64,000 nt of DNA from Adineta vaga (taxonomy: Eukaryota > Rotifera): NCBI GenBank assembly GCA_021613535.1, contig CP075495.1:3534001-3598000 (forward strand). The letters run 5' to 3'. The translations under genes were made by a program, and so were the position numbers. Below are positions 39,062 through 50,481 of the stretch, in pieces. Below the pieces are notes generated by a model that searched no databases, was not told the DNA's origin, and was given only the letters and a program-made list of their open reading frames with translations. Positions within the stretch are counted from its first letter, which is position 1, and every line of letters starts with the position of its first letter.

Positions 39062-40123
39062 TTATGAAAAAGCTTTCTTCCACATATCACATGCACCACA
39101 ACAAAAAAAATTACCACAAAACTTAAAAATACACGCAAATATAGCAGCAACATAAGTAAATATAAGAACATAGAAGGCAAACCAATAGAGACCTGGATGA
39201 CAATAATTTTCTATATCATTAGGTCTATCTGTTCGTACACGATAACGAGCACCAAATACCCAGAAATTGCCAATAAAAAACCAAATAAAAAGAAATAGTG
39301 CAATAGCACCTTGCATACCACGTGCAAATGCAATAAAACCTATTATAAATTTATGAGTTGCTTTTCTTGCAATAGTCGATGATCGATAATATGTACAAGT
39401 TGATGACAAAAGTAAAAAAAGTATCATAGCTAATCCAGCACCACCTGAGACAATCATATATAATGGAATTTTATCATTTACACGACAGTCATTTATATAA
39501 AGAATACCTAATACAAGTTTTGCAATGGGTAAAGCAAGAGCAAAACAAAGATGAATAAGTACAGCGACAGTGCCAAAACCACCAGAACATAAAGTTGTAC
39601 ATAGGCCTGGTGATTTTTCTCGAATATATCTCTTTTTTCGAATACGATGAAGAATACGTTTTGGAGTTGATTGTGGTGGAGGAACAGATACAATTTGATA
39701 TTGAACTGGTACTGAAGGAGAAGGAAGAGATAGAGGCGGTGGAGTTGATGGTGGAGTAACGTGATAGAATGGTTGTTCGGACAAATGAATTCTCGGTGAT
39801 AAGTTTACATGTGGAGTAAATTCTTCTGTAGATAACGAAGGTCCATCATCATCAGTTGGTGTCCACCATAATAAATCATCTGTAGGTACATGTACAGATG
39901 AACGTGGAAGTGATAATGTTGGTCTTGGAATACGAAATGTTGGTTGATTCCATTCTGTTTCATTCGTATCATCAAGGTCACGTACGTCTAATTGATATAA
40001 CGCTACAGGTGAGGGTCGTCTTCTCGTTGACATGGGTGAATTATGTGATGAAAATGAGGATGTAAAACTCGCAGGAATAGGTGATAATGGTCGACGACGA
40101 TAATGACGACGACTAGAAAACAT
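39062..40123 (-). CDS. TMEM272-like four-span membrane protein, intronless copy
   Basis: Single-exon gene of 353 residues starting at the ATG for MFSSRRHYRRR. A cytoplasmic N-terminus of about 170 residues, rich in Pro, Ser and Arg (SLPSPSVPVQYQIVSVPPP), is followed by four hydrophobic helices. The TMEM272 family pattern is clear: ALPIAKLVLGILYINDC, then IPLYMIVSGGAGL, FLFIWFFIGNFWVFG and a Cys near HPGLYWFAFYVLIF, ending in a Cys-rich tail (FCGNFFCCGACDMW). TMEM272 function is unknown; the family is widespread in invertebrates. Two shorter, intron-containing relatives lie head-to-head at 40868-41652 and 42783-43493. Lack of introns here against three-exon paralogues suggests intron loss or a retrocopy. 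The long N-terminal extension is unique to this copy. Confidence 0.82.
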   Translation of the reverse strand: MFSSRRHYRRRPLSPIPASFTSSFSSHNSPMSTRRRPSPVALYQLDVRDLDDTNETEWNQPTFRIPRPTLSLPRSSVHVPTDDLLWWTPTDDDGPSLSTEEFTPHVNLSPRIHLSEQPFYHVTPPSTPPPLSLPSPSVPVQYQIVSVPPPQSTPKRILHRIRKKRYIREKSPGLCTTLCSGGFGTVAVLIHLCFALALPIAKLVLGILYINDCRVNDKIPLYMIVSGGAGLAMILFLLLSSTCTYYRSSTIARKATHKFIIGFIAFARGMQGAIALFLFIWFFIGNFWVFGARYRVRTDRPNDIENYCHPGLYWFAFYVLIFTYVAAIFACIFKFCGNFFCCGACDMWKKAFS

Positions 40124-40867
40124 TTCCTTATTCAACTATCATTCACAAAACTACTGTTCTGATGAAGAATGAAGTGTCAAGTTTTTTTTCTTATATTTTA
40201 AAGAGATATTGCGTAGTTGTATTTGTCTGCATATATAAAAGAAGAGCAAATAATGCAAAGATGACATAAATTAGAAAAGTAGAAGAATCATTGTTGACTG
40301 GGCCAAAAAAAGAAGAAGAATTCGACAATGTTGAGATGATTAATGATTATGATATGATTATATCATCGAATGTTCAAACATTATTCGCCTACGTTTTGTA
40401 TGACCAATAACTAGTAAATTCTTTGAATTTAAAGGAAATTTATTCACTGTTTCGTTTTCATTTTCTTGCATTTGAAATATGTTTGATAATCGGTAAGTGA
40501 TTAAAACGAAAGATTTTCGTTCATTTCAAGACGATTTCGAAAAAGGTCAATTCATTCTCGTTTCTTCGAATAAGAATCAAAGATTAATTAAAAAATTTCT
40601 CGTTTTTTTCTTGTTATTTTTCAATACAGAAAAGGTGAACATAGTCAAGTGTAATTCAAAAAGAAAAGCAAACGAAAGCAATGTTTTTCAGTATATTTGA
40701 AAAGTAAAAAAACACGTAAAAGAACCAAAAATAACATACAAAGCAGTACAAAAAGGGAGAAAACATCATAATAACTTCTTTTTTCTCTCTATCTACACAA
40801 TGTGTTGTAATTATAGTTTCTTTTACATTTTCTTTTTTATCACTTATAAAATTTAAGACAAATACTA
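40124..40867. other. Intergenic between divergent TMEM272-like genes
   Basis: About 740 bases separating the head-to-head pair. It may contain a bidirectional promoter. A possible 14-base upstream exon at 40479-40492 (ATG TTT GAT AAT CG, followed by GTAAGTGA) would splice to 40858 in frame with the next gene. Confidence 0.4.
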
Positions 40868-41652
40868 ATGGCACAAGAACCATTGCCAACAATATATCCA
40901 AGACCTTACGCTCCAAGTCATCGAGTTAGTGTGGGTACGCCACAATTTTCCAATGTTTTTGCTGATCCAATAAAGAATGAAAAGTTACCTCGTCAAACAC
41001 ATGATCGAGCCAAACGAATCCGATTTCTACCACCATTTTTAGCTTTAATACTTCGTTCAACTTATTTTCTAGTTGCTCTTTGTATTATTCTCGTTATTCC
41101 TATACTTCAATTAGTATTTGGTATTGTTTATCGCGATCAATGTCCAATCAATGTATATATACCAATTTATTTAATTGTCACGGGTGCATGTGGTATGGCT
41201 ACAATTGGTTTAACAATTGTTATTGTAAGAAATCATTTCTTTTCAAATAAAGATTCTATTTGATTGAGAATCTAGGTAGTAGCATTTGTATGTTGTATCA
41301 AACAGGATTCAATTGCTGGTTCATGTATTAGTGGTTGTATTATTGGTACTGTCATTTTTTTTATATTCTTAATGAGTTTCTTTCTATTCGCTTGGTTTAT
41401 TGCGGTAAGTAGAGAATCTCCTGAGGCTTGAATTGAAAAAATTTTCTTTCTATATTCAAGGGTAATGTTTGGGTATTTGGAGCAAAAACAACAGTTGTCT
41501 TTGATAAAGAAAACTCACCGAAATATTGTCATAAAACTTTATATGAATTTGCTTTTTGGATCATAATTATAACTTATATTTTAATGGTTGCTAGTTGTTG
41601 TATATCATGTTGTCGTGCTTGTTTTCAATCAGTAACATCATTAAAAGCTTAA
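40868..41652 (+). CDS. TMEM272-like four-span membrane protein
   Basis: Three exons (40868-41224, 41276-41404, 41461-41652) encode 225 residues. Four hydrophobic helices carry the TMEM272 signature: IPILQLVFGIVYRDQCPINVY, IPIYLIVTGACGM, LFAWFIAGNVWVFGAK and YCHKTLYEFAFWIIIITYIL, then a Cys-rich C-terminus. The pattern GNVWVFG followed by YC-KTLY-FAFW is very close to vertebrate TMEM272. Molecular function is unknown. The start at 40868 is the nearest ATG; an alternative upstream micro-exon (40479-40492) would add MFDNRQIL in frame. It is transcribed divergently from the intronless copy and followed by a third copy on the same strand. Confidence 0.85.
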
Positions 41653-42782
41653 ATTACCTCTATACATAGAAGTAAAAAAGAACCATTTATATATATATAT
41701 ATACATATATTAGCATATCTTTCTTTGTCGTATAAATTTGATGTTTACAATAAAGATTCTATTTGTTATCTGTCAGAAAGATATTTTAATTGATGTATCT
41801 TCGATTACTTTTCATTCATTCTGTCTCTCGCTGAATATGTGTAATGACGATTGAAATTACTTTGAACATTATCGTTCTATATGATATTCAACATACGTCG
41901 GTAATTATCTTGTAAGTAGGAAATTATCGAACTGACAGAACGAAATCGAAAATATCTTTGTAATTATTTTGTCTCTCAACAATGGTCAAATAGAAATTAC
42001 ACATTTGATCGTCGTGTTCAATACATTAGACATCATTTAAAATCCGAAATAATGGATTTTGTTTCTTTCTTATCGGAAAAATTCGAGAACTTTTCCGTAT
42101 TGTTTTGAGTGAAGTGTACTTAGATGCACAGGATAAAATCAATGATCTTAGGAATCGACAGAAGACAACTTATACCTTAACTATAAAGTGTTTCTATATT
42201 CGAACTAAATCAGAATAGTTGTTCTGTTAATGTATTTCGACTGAATAAAATCCCTGTATGCCATATACTTATGCAATTAATCGGTATTAACAGTGTCTTT
42301 TAAAATGCACAATGTAACTCTGAACATGAAGTTGAAAATTTGCCTAAAGACTGATTCTTGCGATAACATTATGAATAATATCTTCTAAATTTATGCAAAT
42401 CAATTTAATAATAACAAATTTAAGAGTATTTGTAGAACGATAAAAGCTGTATGATATCGTTCTTGACAGTATTAAATTATCAAAATTATATCGTAGTTTC
42501 TATTTTTAAACATATTTCTTTGCCGGATCATTGTATTCATTGGAGAATAATAAATAACGATCAACAATATGATTCATTTTATGCGACCGATGTATTTGCG
42601 TCGAAATCAGCGAGAAAAAAATGTGAATGACTGTAATTGTGAGTAAAGAAGAAAAAAAAGGGGGGGAAAGAAAAAAAAAGTACAGGAAGAACAAGGCAAG
42701 AATAGAAAAGAGAATAACTTTTATACTCATAATAGTCAGTCATTAAGCATTTTTTCTCTTACATATTTATTACAAACTATAA
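41653..42782. other. Intergenic between TMEM272-like copies
   Basis: About 1.1 kb without a recognised gene. A TA tract lies at about 41690-41710. Near 42640-42690 there is an A-rich and G-rich stretch including a run of seven G. Confidence 0.4.
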
Positions 42783-43493
42783 ATGAATCCAACTTTCATA
42801 GAAGGATCTGGTGAAACAGTTCCCCTAAGAATCGGAGCTCGTACAACATCTTATTTACCAGTGGAAACTGCAAGTCGAACATTTGGTACAAGTTATTTTC
42901 TCATGTAAATTTTCATGTTTTTTTATATCGAATTTAAATCGACAATTCATCGTATTTTGTATTTTTTTAGTTCAACACTACTTGCAGCGATTATTCCATG
43001 TATTGAATTAGGAATTGGTTTATATTATAAAGGACAATGTCCAATCGATCAACGTATACCAACATATATGATTGTTGCTGGTATTTGTGGTCTTGCACTT
43101 GTTGGTCTATCTATTTTTCTTGCCTTGTAAATTCAATAACGAAGAAAACTATTTTCTAATACTATTGATTGTCTCTTCTCTCGTTCTAGAACATTTATGT
43201 GTTTTATATCAGACTCAACAGCATTGACACTCTTAGCAAGTTGTGGTGTATGCTTAAACATCCTAGCAACGTTAATTATATCAGTATTTGTTTTTATTTG
43301 GTTCATTCTTGGCTGTGTTTGGGTATTTAGTGTTCATAAAATTGTACAATTTGATCATTCACTCGAGCCAAACTATTGTCAACCAGTTTTATATAAATGG
43401 ACATTTGCTTTATTGATTATAACTATCGTTTGGGCATTTCTTCAATGTTGTTTATCATGTTTTCGACAGTGCTGCACTGGACGAAGTAGTTAG
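42783..43493 (+). CDS. TMEM272-like four-span membrane protein, shortest copy
   Basis: Three exons (42783-42904, 42971-43126, 43190-43493) encode 193 residues. It shows the same helices and signature as its two neighbours: IIPCIELGIGLYYKGQCPID, IPTYMIVAGICGLALVG, FVFIWFILGCVWVFS and YCQPVLYKWTFALLIITIVW, ending in CCLSCFRQCC. Intron positions differ from the 40868 copy: here one intron precedes the first helix and another follows the second, so the paralogues are old. The cytoplasmic N-terminus is short. Function unknown. Confidence 0.83.
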
Positions 43494-44891
43494 ATGACAT
43501 AGATGGAATTTTATAAACAGTTTTTCTTTTCTATTCTACATAGTTTTTCATTTGAAATTTCATATTCAACTTCTATATTGTATCTCTTTAAACAAAAATA
43601 GACTAACATATACACATGTGATAGAATTTAAGTTATGCTTTTCTTTTATTTTTGATGGATAAAATCTCGTTTGTCGAAAAATGATATGAACGTAAATATG
43701 TTCAGTTCAGTTTATATAGAAAAATTGATGATTGGTTCTGTTTCGGCCATTTTATTTAAACATTAATCTCATTCTTTTTTCTTTCCTTTTAACATTGACT
43801 GTCACGACTCACTTTACTATGACATAAAAGTAAAGTTTTTTTTGTCGTGATGTTGTCGAAAGTTACCTTTCTTTTTCTATTATGAAAAACAACAAAATTG
43901 TCATCATACTTTTACCATCTAATAATTACGATTTGATTGACAAAACATACATATAAAGTAAGTCATTAACGGTTTCTAAATCAGAAACATAATCACCGTT
44001 GGTTTATAAGATCTCAGTATCAATCCATCCTTACAACTTTGATTGATTAAAATATAAATAAACAAAAGTAAAGTTCGGTAAATAATTCTTAATAACGATG
44101 TAAGGTTTTTTTCGCCCTATTCGATCTTTTAAATCGTACGGATCATTTTACGCGAAAATTTCTAAGCCTATACTTAAGTGTTTATAATAAAATCGAGTAG
44201 AATTGGAAGATTACATATGTTTTTTAACCGTTACCGTACGAGCATGATAAATAGGTCTACAAATCAGTAAGAAGAGATTTGGTATAGTTGAGTTCTAAGA
44301 AAACGATTTCTATCGAGATACGTTGGAGAAACGCTGTATCAGTCATTTTGTGCATGAAATCGTGTTGATCATAATTGAAAAGGTAACACAAAAGGAATAA
44401 CGACGAATATCTGGAAAAAAATATACTTTGAAGCACATATGGCGCCATTAGATAAGACAAGAAAAAAATAGACTCGATCTATATTTGCATAGTATAGTGT
44501 AGAAAAGGAATCATATTTTCATAAAATTACATTTGAATATAAAAAAATTCATGCAAATATTTTCAATTTCATGTATATATACATATTCTCTTTCGTGAAT
44601 ATTTTACTACACGTATCTACCCATTCGTCTTCATTGCCATGCGTATATATATATACATATGCGAAGACGCTCATAAGTGCATGAATATATATTTTTCTTG
44701 ATAAAAAGACAACGTAAATCATGTTTGCTATGCATGATTGCATTTATATTTCTTTTTCAGAAAAAAAGAAAGAAAAAATCGAGAATATTACTATTCTAGA
44801 TAAATCTTCTTTGTGCAGTAATCATTTCGATAAATTGATCAATACAAAACCATTTACAATTGATTTGATTTATTAGCACAAATTCGAAGAA
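43494..44891. other. Intergenic between TMEM272-like and SLC35A genes
   Basis: About 1.4 kb of AT-rich sequence with no gene recognised. A small hairpin (arms GTTTCT/AGAAAC) lies near 43971-43987, and there are TA-rich stretches near 44570-44660. Confidence 0.4.
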
Positions 44892-46434
44892 ATGGCCCAT
44901 AAAGTAAGACATTAATCATGATAGTCTTGTAAATTTTTAATCGTTTTTTTTAGGATGATCAAGTCACTATTGAACTAACTGGTAGTGAAAGTGCAAAATC
45001 AAGTAATCGAAATTCTATTACAGGTAAACATTTCTTTTCTTCATGCACGATTTGTTATTCTTTTTTCTATATGAATGTCATTCGTTTTTCTAATGTTTTT
45101 TGTTTTCTCTGTAGTTCCAATATCAGCACACAATGTTTCTGTATCAACAGTACAACATCATTCGAATTTATTTATGAAACAAGTCAGTTTAGTTTCATTA
45201 ACATTACAAAATGCTTTGAGTATATTACTATTACGTTATGTTCGCACACTTCCAGGCGATCGTTTTATTAATTCAACTGCAGTTATTAATTCTGAAATCC
45301 AGAAGACAATTTTTAGTATCATATTAGTCATTAATGAAGAACGAAATATTATGAAAGCTTTTAAATTAATTTATGATAAAATTGTACGCCAACCGTATGA
45401 TACATTTAAAACCGGATTACCCGCCTTACTTTATACATTACAAAATAATCTTCTATTTATTGCTATATCAAATTTAGATGCTGCTACATTTCAGGTAGAG
45501 AAAACGAAAAAAGCCTTTTTTGTTTTTCTTACATTTTATTCTAATTTTTGATCAACAATCGCCTTGATCTACGTTTTAGATTGTGATTGAAGAACTTCTT
45601 ATAAATCTGTAAATAAATTAAAAGATGACCTTAGCCTTTCGAATGATTTCTCTATTGACTTTTGCATGACAAATGACTCATCATCGTCTATAAGATGATT
45701 TGAATTGTAATTATTTATTTAGGTAACATATCAATTAAAAATTTTTACAACGGCTGTTTTAATGGTGTTTATTCTTCGTCGACAATTAAATCTTGTACAA
45801 TGGTTTGCTTTATTTCTTCTTTTCGTTGGTATTTCTCTTGTACAACTCGAAAATATGACATCATCAAGACCAAAACAAGATGTTAATGCTGTTTATGGAT
45901 TTATGGCTGTGATATGTGCTTGTATGTTTATTTTCATTCACATACAATAGAATATTTCATTTGTATTCCCATTCAGGTATATTAAGTGGTTTAGCTGGTG
46001 TTTATTTTGAAAAAATTCTCAAGGGAAGTGATGTTTCAGTTTGGATTCGTAATATTCAATTAGGTGTATTTGGTATGTTCTTCGGTGTTTTAACAATGTA
46101 TGTATCCGATGGTTCTGAAGTGAAAGCAAAAGGTTTTCTCTTTGGTTATTCACCAATGGTCTGGATAGCAACATTACTTCATTCAGTTGGTGGTTTAATT
46201 GTTGCATTAGTTGTTAAATATGCTGATAATATTTTAAAAGGTTTTGCAACATCAATGGCTATTATTATCTCATGTATTGTTAGCATAATTCTATTTGATT
46301 TTCAATTAACTGTATTATTTACATTGGGTTCTAGTTTAGTTATATTTTCGATATTTCTCTATTCAAAACCTGATTTAATATTTAAGGTACCAATTTTGAA
46401 TGCGTGTTTTAATGAAAGATCAATTTTATTATAA
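44892..46434 (+). CDS. Golgi nucleotide-sugar transporter, SLC35A family
   Basis: Five exons (44892-44903, 44954-45023, 45115-45494, 45723-45921, 45977-46434) close in frame to 372 residues. It is a multi-span membrane protein with the SLC35A hallmarks: PALLYTLQNNLLFIAISNLD, TFQVTYQLKIFTTA at the exon junction, QWFALFLLFVGISLVQ, GLAGVYFEKILK, and WIRNIQLGVFG. A second half includes NILKGFATSMAIIISC. The family exchanges UDP-galactose, UDP-GlcNAc or CMP-sialic acid for the nucleoside monophosphate across the Golgi membrane; which substrate cannot be told from sequence by eye. The first exon is only 12 bases (MAHK). The 228-base intron 45495-45722 is longer than the local norm. It would supply donors to lumenal transferases such as the POMGNT1-like gene at 57868-61502. 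Confidence 0.9.
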
Positions 46435-46833
46435 GATTTAATCTACAGATTAAGTGATAGACATTGTTGTTCTTTGTTTAAATTTTACCTCAAATTTTTC
46501 TGTGTATCTCACATTGTGATAGAATTTTGAAAAAAAAACAAATAATAATTCATTCCAAATTGTTTGTTGTTTGTGTCTGTTCTCATTATTTTATCGATTT
46601 ATCGTCTCTCTTTTGTATTTTACGCACGTTTTATTTGTAATCATTTGCAAATATTTGTCATTCCAAATGATTTTAAAGTAAAGCACTTTTCAATTCGAAT
46701 TCGTTTCTTTCTATACAAAATAAATGCTCTTGTCAATTTTACTTATTGACATGAAAAACGATTAATAAATATTTATTGGTTTGATTCTTTATTAGACAAA
46801 TATACTTTGACGTAATTTTCAAGATAAAAATTT
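46435..46833. other. Intergenic, convergent gene ends
   Basis: About 400 bases between the stops of the SLC35A gene (+) and the channel gene (-). 3' UTR-like, AT-rich; nothing else is recognised. Confidence 0.4.
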
Positions 46834-48495
46834 TTATTTTTTGCTTTCTGTTCTTGGTAACAAATTAATGATATTCGATTTTTCATTCGGATATTTTCTT
46901 GCCGTTTGTGAACGATGTCGATTGTCTTTTGCGATCATCAATCGACGTTTCTTAAATGGAACTAAATACATCCATATCAATGTACCAATTTGATAAGCAA
47001 AGAATAAAATTGTAAATACTCCGAGAGCATATCGATCAATAATGATTAAACTTTGAATACTGGTTATTGCGCCAGATGTATTATAAAAATTAATATATCC
47101 AATAACACCATGATCTAAGAAATATAATAAAAGAAAAAGAATCGTGTATATGTAATGAAGACTTACAAATATTTAAAAGACATAGTGAGAATATATTTCC
47201 AATTGCATAAATATCTACAGCTGTTAGATAGGAGATTGTTCTAAAAGAGAAAAGTTTGTTTTTTCGAGGCAAACAACATGGTTTCTATCTACGGTAATGC
47301 TTTATTACATAACCAACGAAATGTTATTGATGTTAGTAATAAAGTACAAGCGATTTGAACACGACCATGAATACTATGCAAAGATAATGAAAACATGATT
47401 TTGATGAGAGGTTTTTCCATTATTTACTTAGATAAAGGAATTGGAAATGTTGTAAAACTTGCAGATGTGATAAGAAAAATAAGAAAATATGCATTCCATA
47501 TAAAATATCCATATTTACTAAAGATAGAAAATCATTTTATTTTCTATGAAAAAGAGAAGCAAACCGTGCTGTATGACATGAACAAATGACAACTGGATGA
47601 TTATGTCCATCATCAAGATATTCATCAATTTCTTGTGTTACTTCGATATCAACATGTTCAAATAGAAACCATTCTTGTTCATCAGTAAATACTCGTCGAT
47701 TAACACCTGATGGTTTTCTTAAATTTCGTATAAATATCATTTCTTTATCTGAATGTGATGTTGTTAATGAGACTGATAATTCTTGAACATCAACTGGAAA
47801 ATGATGTAATTCCATGCGTTCCCATAACGTTCCTTTTAATCGATGATGTTCAGTGACTGTTGCGAAACCATGTTTATTAAAATGAACACTATATGTTATG
47901 TCATCTTGTAAATCGCCGATTCCATTCATTAATTCTAATTCCGGTGTCCAATTAATAGCTGGATTAAATGGGCGTGTTTGTAAACCTTTGAATGATGGCT
48001 CTTCCCAAGATGCTTCAAGTAAAACTTCAGCATAATATCGTTCATTTAATGTATCAATTTCACCAACACGAATGAATATACAACGAATACTGACCTAAAT
48101 GAAAGAAATAATTAAATGTTAGAAATTATTATTCGTTTACTTCAACAGGACCAGGAGTAACTTTTTTAAAGACTAAATGTCGTAAAGGAGTCGCTGGAAC
48201 TAAATCTCGTTGTTGATTCGTTTTTTCTGAGATATCCTCAATCGAAACGCGTGGTGAAGATTTTGTATTCGATTCAATTGTCGAGAGATTATTTCTACTA
48301 TCAACATCATAAACTTGTTGAGTTGAGATTTGTTGAAGACGCTGACGTGTACTAAATCGAAGTGATGGTGCCGAAGGTGGACGTTCTGCGGAAGTTGCTA
48401 GAAAAAAAAGAGATACCAATGCCCATAAAATTAATCGCGATCTTGAAATTCTTCCTAATGCAAGAAAAATTTTCAAATAAAAACTTACGTCTCAT
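46834..48495 (-). CDS. Pentameric ligand-gated ion channel subunit lacking Cys-loop cysteines
   Basis: Seven exons on the - strand (48489-48495, 48141-48454, 47565-48094, 47428-47517, 47293-47373, 47167-47240, 46834-47114) close to 458 residues. A signal peptide (LILWALVSLFFLATSA) is created by a 7-base first exon and a 34-base intron. A Ser/Arg-rich stretch comes next, then the ligand-binding domain: IRVGEIDTLNERYYAEVLLE, WTPELELMN, and LHHFPVDVQELSVSLTT where a Cys-loop would lie. No cysteine pair is present there. Four membrane helices follow: WNAYFLIFLITSASFTTFPIP, HGRVQIACTLLLTSITFRW as the pore helix, LPTISYLTAVDIYAIGNIF, and a last helix YALGVFTILFFAYQIGTLIW. It most resembles the divergent, cysteine-less pLGICs of prokaryotes and some invertebrates. 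Ligand and ion selectivity are unknown. Confidence 0.85.
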
Positions 48496-48868
48496 GATTG
48501 TTGAAGCTTGTGTGAAGGAAATATTTCTTCTAATAGTTTTTGAGTTAACTATTTAACAAAAGTTTTTACTTTTTGTTCCTTTTCCGTACTTCCCATCCCA
48601 TCTGCCGTTAGAAACAACACATTCTTAAAGAATTTCTTTTTACTCTCAGTCTTCATTTATAATAACTTTTATTTTCATGAATTTTCAATGGTCCCTCTCG
48701 ACTTAATTTTCTCATCTACACCTGATATATATTTCTTTCAATGTCATATATAAATGAAAAAAAATTGAAACGAGAAGAAAACAATGTAATTTGCTTTTCT
48801 CAACTATTGATATTCACATAGACCATATGCTATATTTGTTCGAATTGCGTGATATTCACCAGATTGAA
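48496..48868. other. Intergenic upstream of channel gene
   Basis: About 370 bases between two - strand genes, AT-rich. It holds the channel promoter and the 3' UTR of the next gene. No coding feature is recognised. Confidence 0.4.
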
Positions 48869-50481
48869 TCAAACATAAATCGATGAAGTAATAACCACAG
48901 TTAAAGATTGATCTTCGAATGAAACTTTTTTATTCGAATGTGAACGACGTGTACTACTAACGCTATTGAATCGAATAGATGGATTGGAACTTAATGCTTG
49001 ATTGTTACTTGAAAATGTTCGATTATGACTATCTCCACTACAATTACTACTATGATCATCACAGCCCGAATCAAATGAATTGGATTGCTGTGTTTTACCA
49101 TGCATGATTTTATCTGTTGGTAGAATTTTCATTGCTAATGAACTTTCATCACTTAATAATGTTGATTTTAAATGTTCATCGGAGACAACACTTCCATTTA
49201 TCTCATTACGTCTACTATAAGCATTGATAATTGGTTGTATTGTATGTGATTTAGTACGTTTTTTCTTTCCAGATGGAATATCGTTTGACGATAATAATGT
49301 AGGATGTGATGATTTTGATTGATGTGAATGTTTCAGAAGAAGTTTCAAAGGTTCCTAGGAAAATAAATAACAAAAGTATTTAGTGATTGTATATGACATA
49401 GTTGACATAGTTATAGAATAGTATAAAAGAAAAACTTTGTTGCTATACGATTTTTTTAAATACGTACAAGACTAATTGGTTTCGATGATTTTATTGAGCT
49501 ATTTTGTTTATTTGAATGATTCAATTTTATTGATGAATTTGAAACGGATAAAAGACTTTCTTTTATCGGTGGTTTTGAAAATCTTTGATGATAATGGGTA
49601 GAAGAGTCTTGTAAATGATTTGTTCGTATGCGTGATGCATGTTTAAGAATATCCTTTTCGATATTTTTCCGTGATGATGCTGATAATGGAGTAATATCGA
49701 TTGTATCATGATGTATCAAGGGATTCGAATGACTTCTATTTTGTTGAGAATGTCGATACATTGTCGGTGGTAAACGAATTCCTAATCGACGATGATTTGC
49801 ATCTATAAGAAGAAAACAAAAACATAAGATAAGATTCTTTTTTTTTGAAGTTCTATTACCTTGAAACGTAGTACCGCTCGTTTTTTGTAATAAGGAACTC
49901 ATATAAGCAAGATCTGGATCATTTCCAATTAGTTTTCTGAGAGATGTTTTCTCATCGAGTGGATCTAGATATTCACTAGGTACAATCGATGATGCACAGT
50001 AGGTATGATGTTCAATATCATTCTGTTGCGTTTGAGAAATATTCAAGATTTCTGTTTGTTCAACATTAATTGTAGATGTTCGCGATAATGAAGAGAATAT
50101 TCGCGATTGTTGATTGATCATTTGTGTCGTAATTGGACAGTGAAGTAGAGTTGGTGGTCTATTCGATGTTTTTGATCTTGGAACAGGATTTAGATTTATA
50201 CGAATTCCATGATCAAGACATGTTGTTTCTATAGTTTGATATGACGATAGATTCGTTGATTCATTTAATACTGATGATGTCAATTTTTTATTTGTACGAG
50301 ATTTTAATAACTTCGAATCAGTTTCTGGTAGATCGATTCGATTACCATTGATAATAATACCTAAAAAATAGTATGAAATGAATATATATTTCTTTTATGA
50401 AGAAATTAATCACCTTGATTTTCAAAAGCTGGTCGTTCTTTACGAAGTGTTTTCAAACGCATCTGGATATATTCGTTGATG
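48869..50481 (-). CDS. Ser/Asn-rich protein with possible PP1-docking motif, unrecognised, 5' end uncertain
   Basis: Four exons on the - strand (50414-50481, 49860-50360, 49468-49802, 48869-49354) join in frame to about 460 residues. The N-terminal part (INEYIQMRLKTLRKERPAFE, then IIINGNRIDLPETD) is the most ordered-looking region. The rest is polar, rich in Ser, Asn, His and Thr, and probably disordered. Near the C-terminus, RSHSNKKVSFEDQSLTVVI contains K-V-S-F, fitting the RVxF docking consensus for protein phosphatase 1 (inference). No transmembrane segment or known enzyme motif is visible. Translation could start at the ATG at 50462; the exon also has an acceptor at its 5' side (TTTTTCAG), so an upstream exon is likely, and it was not found with confidence. 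Family not recognised. Confidence 0.6.
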
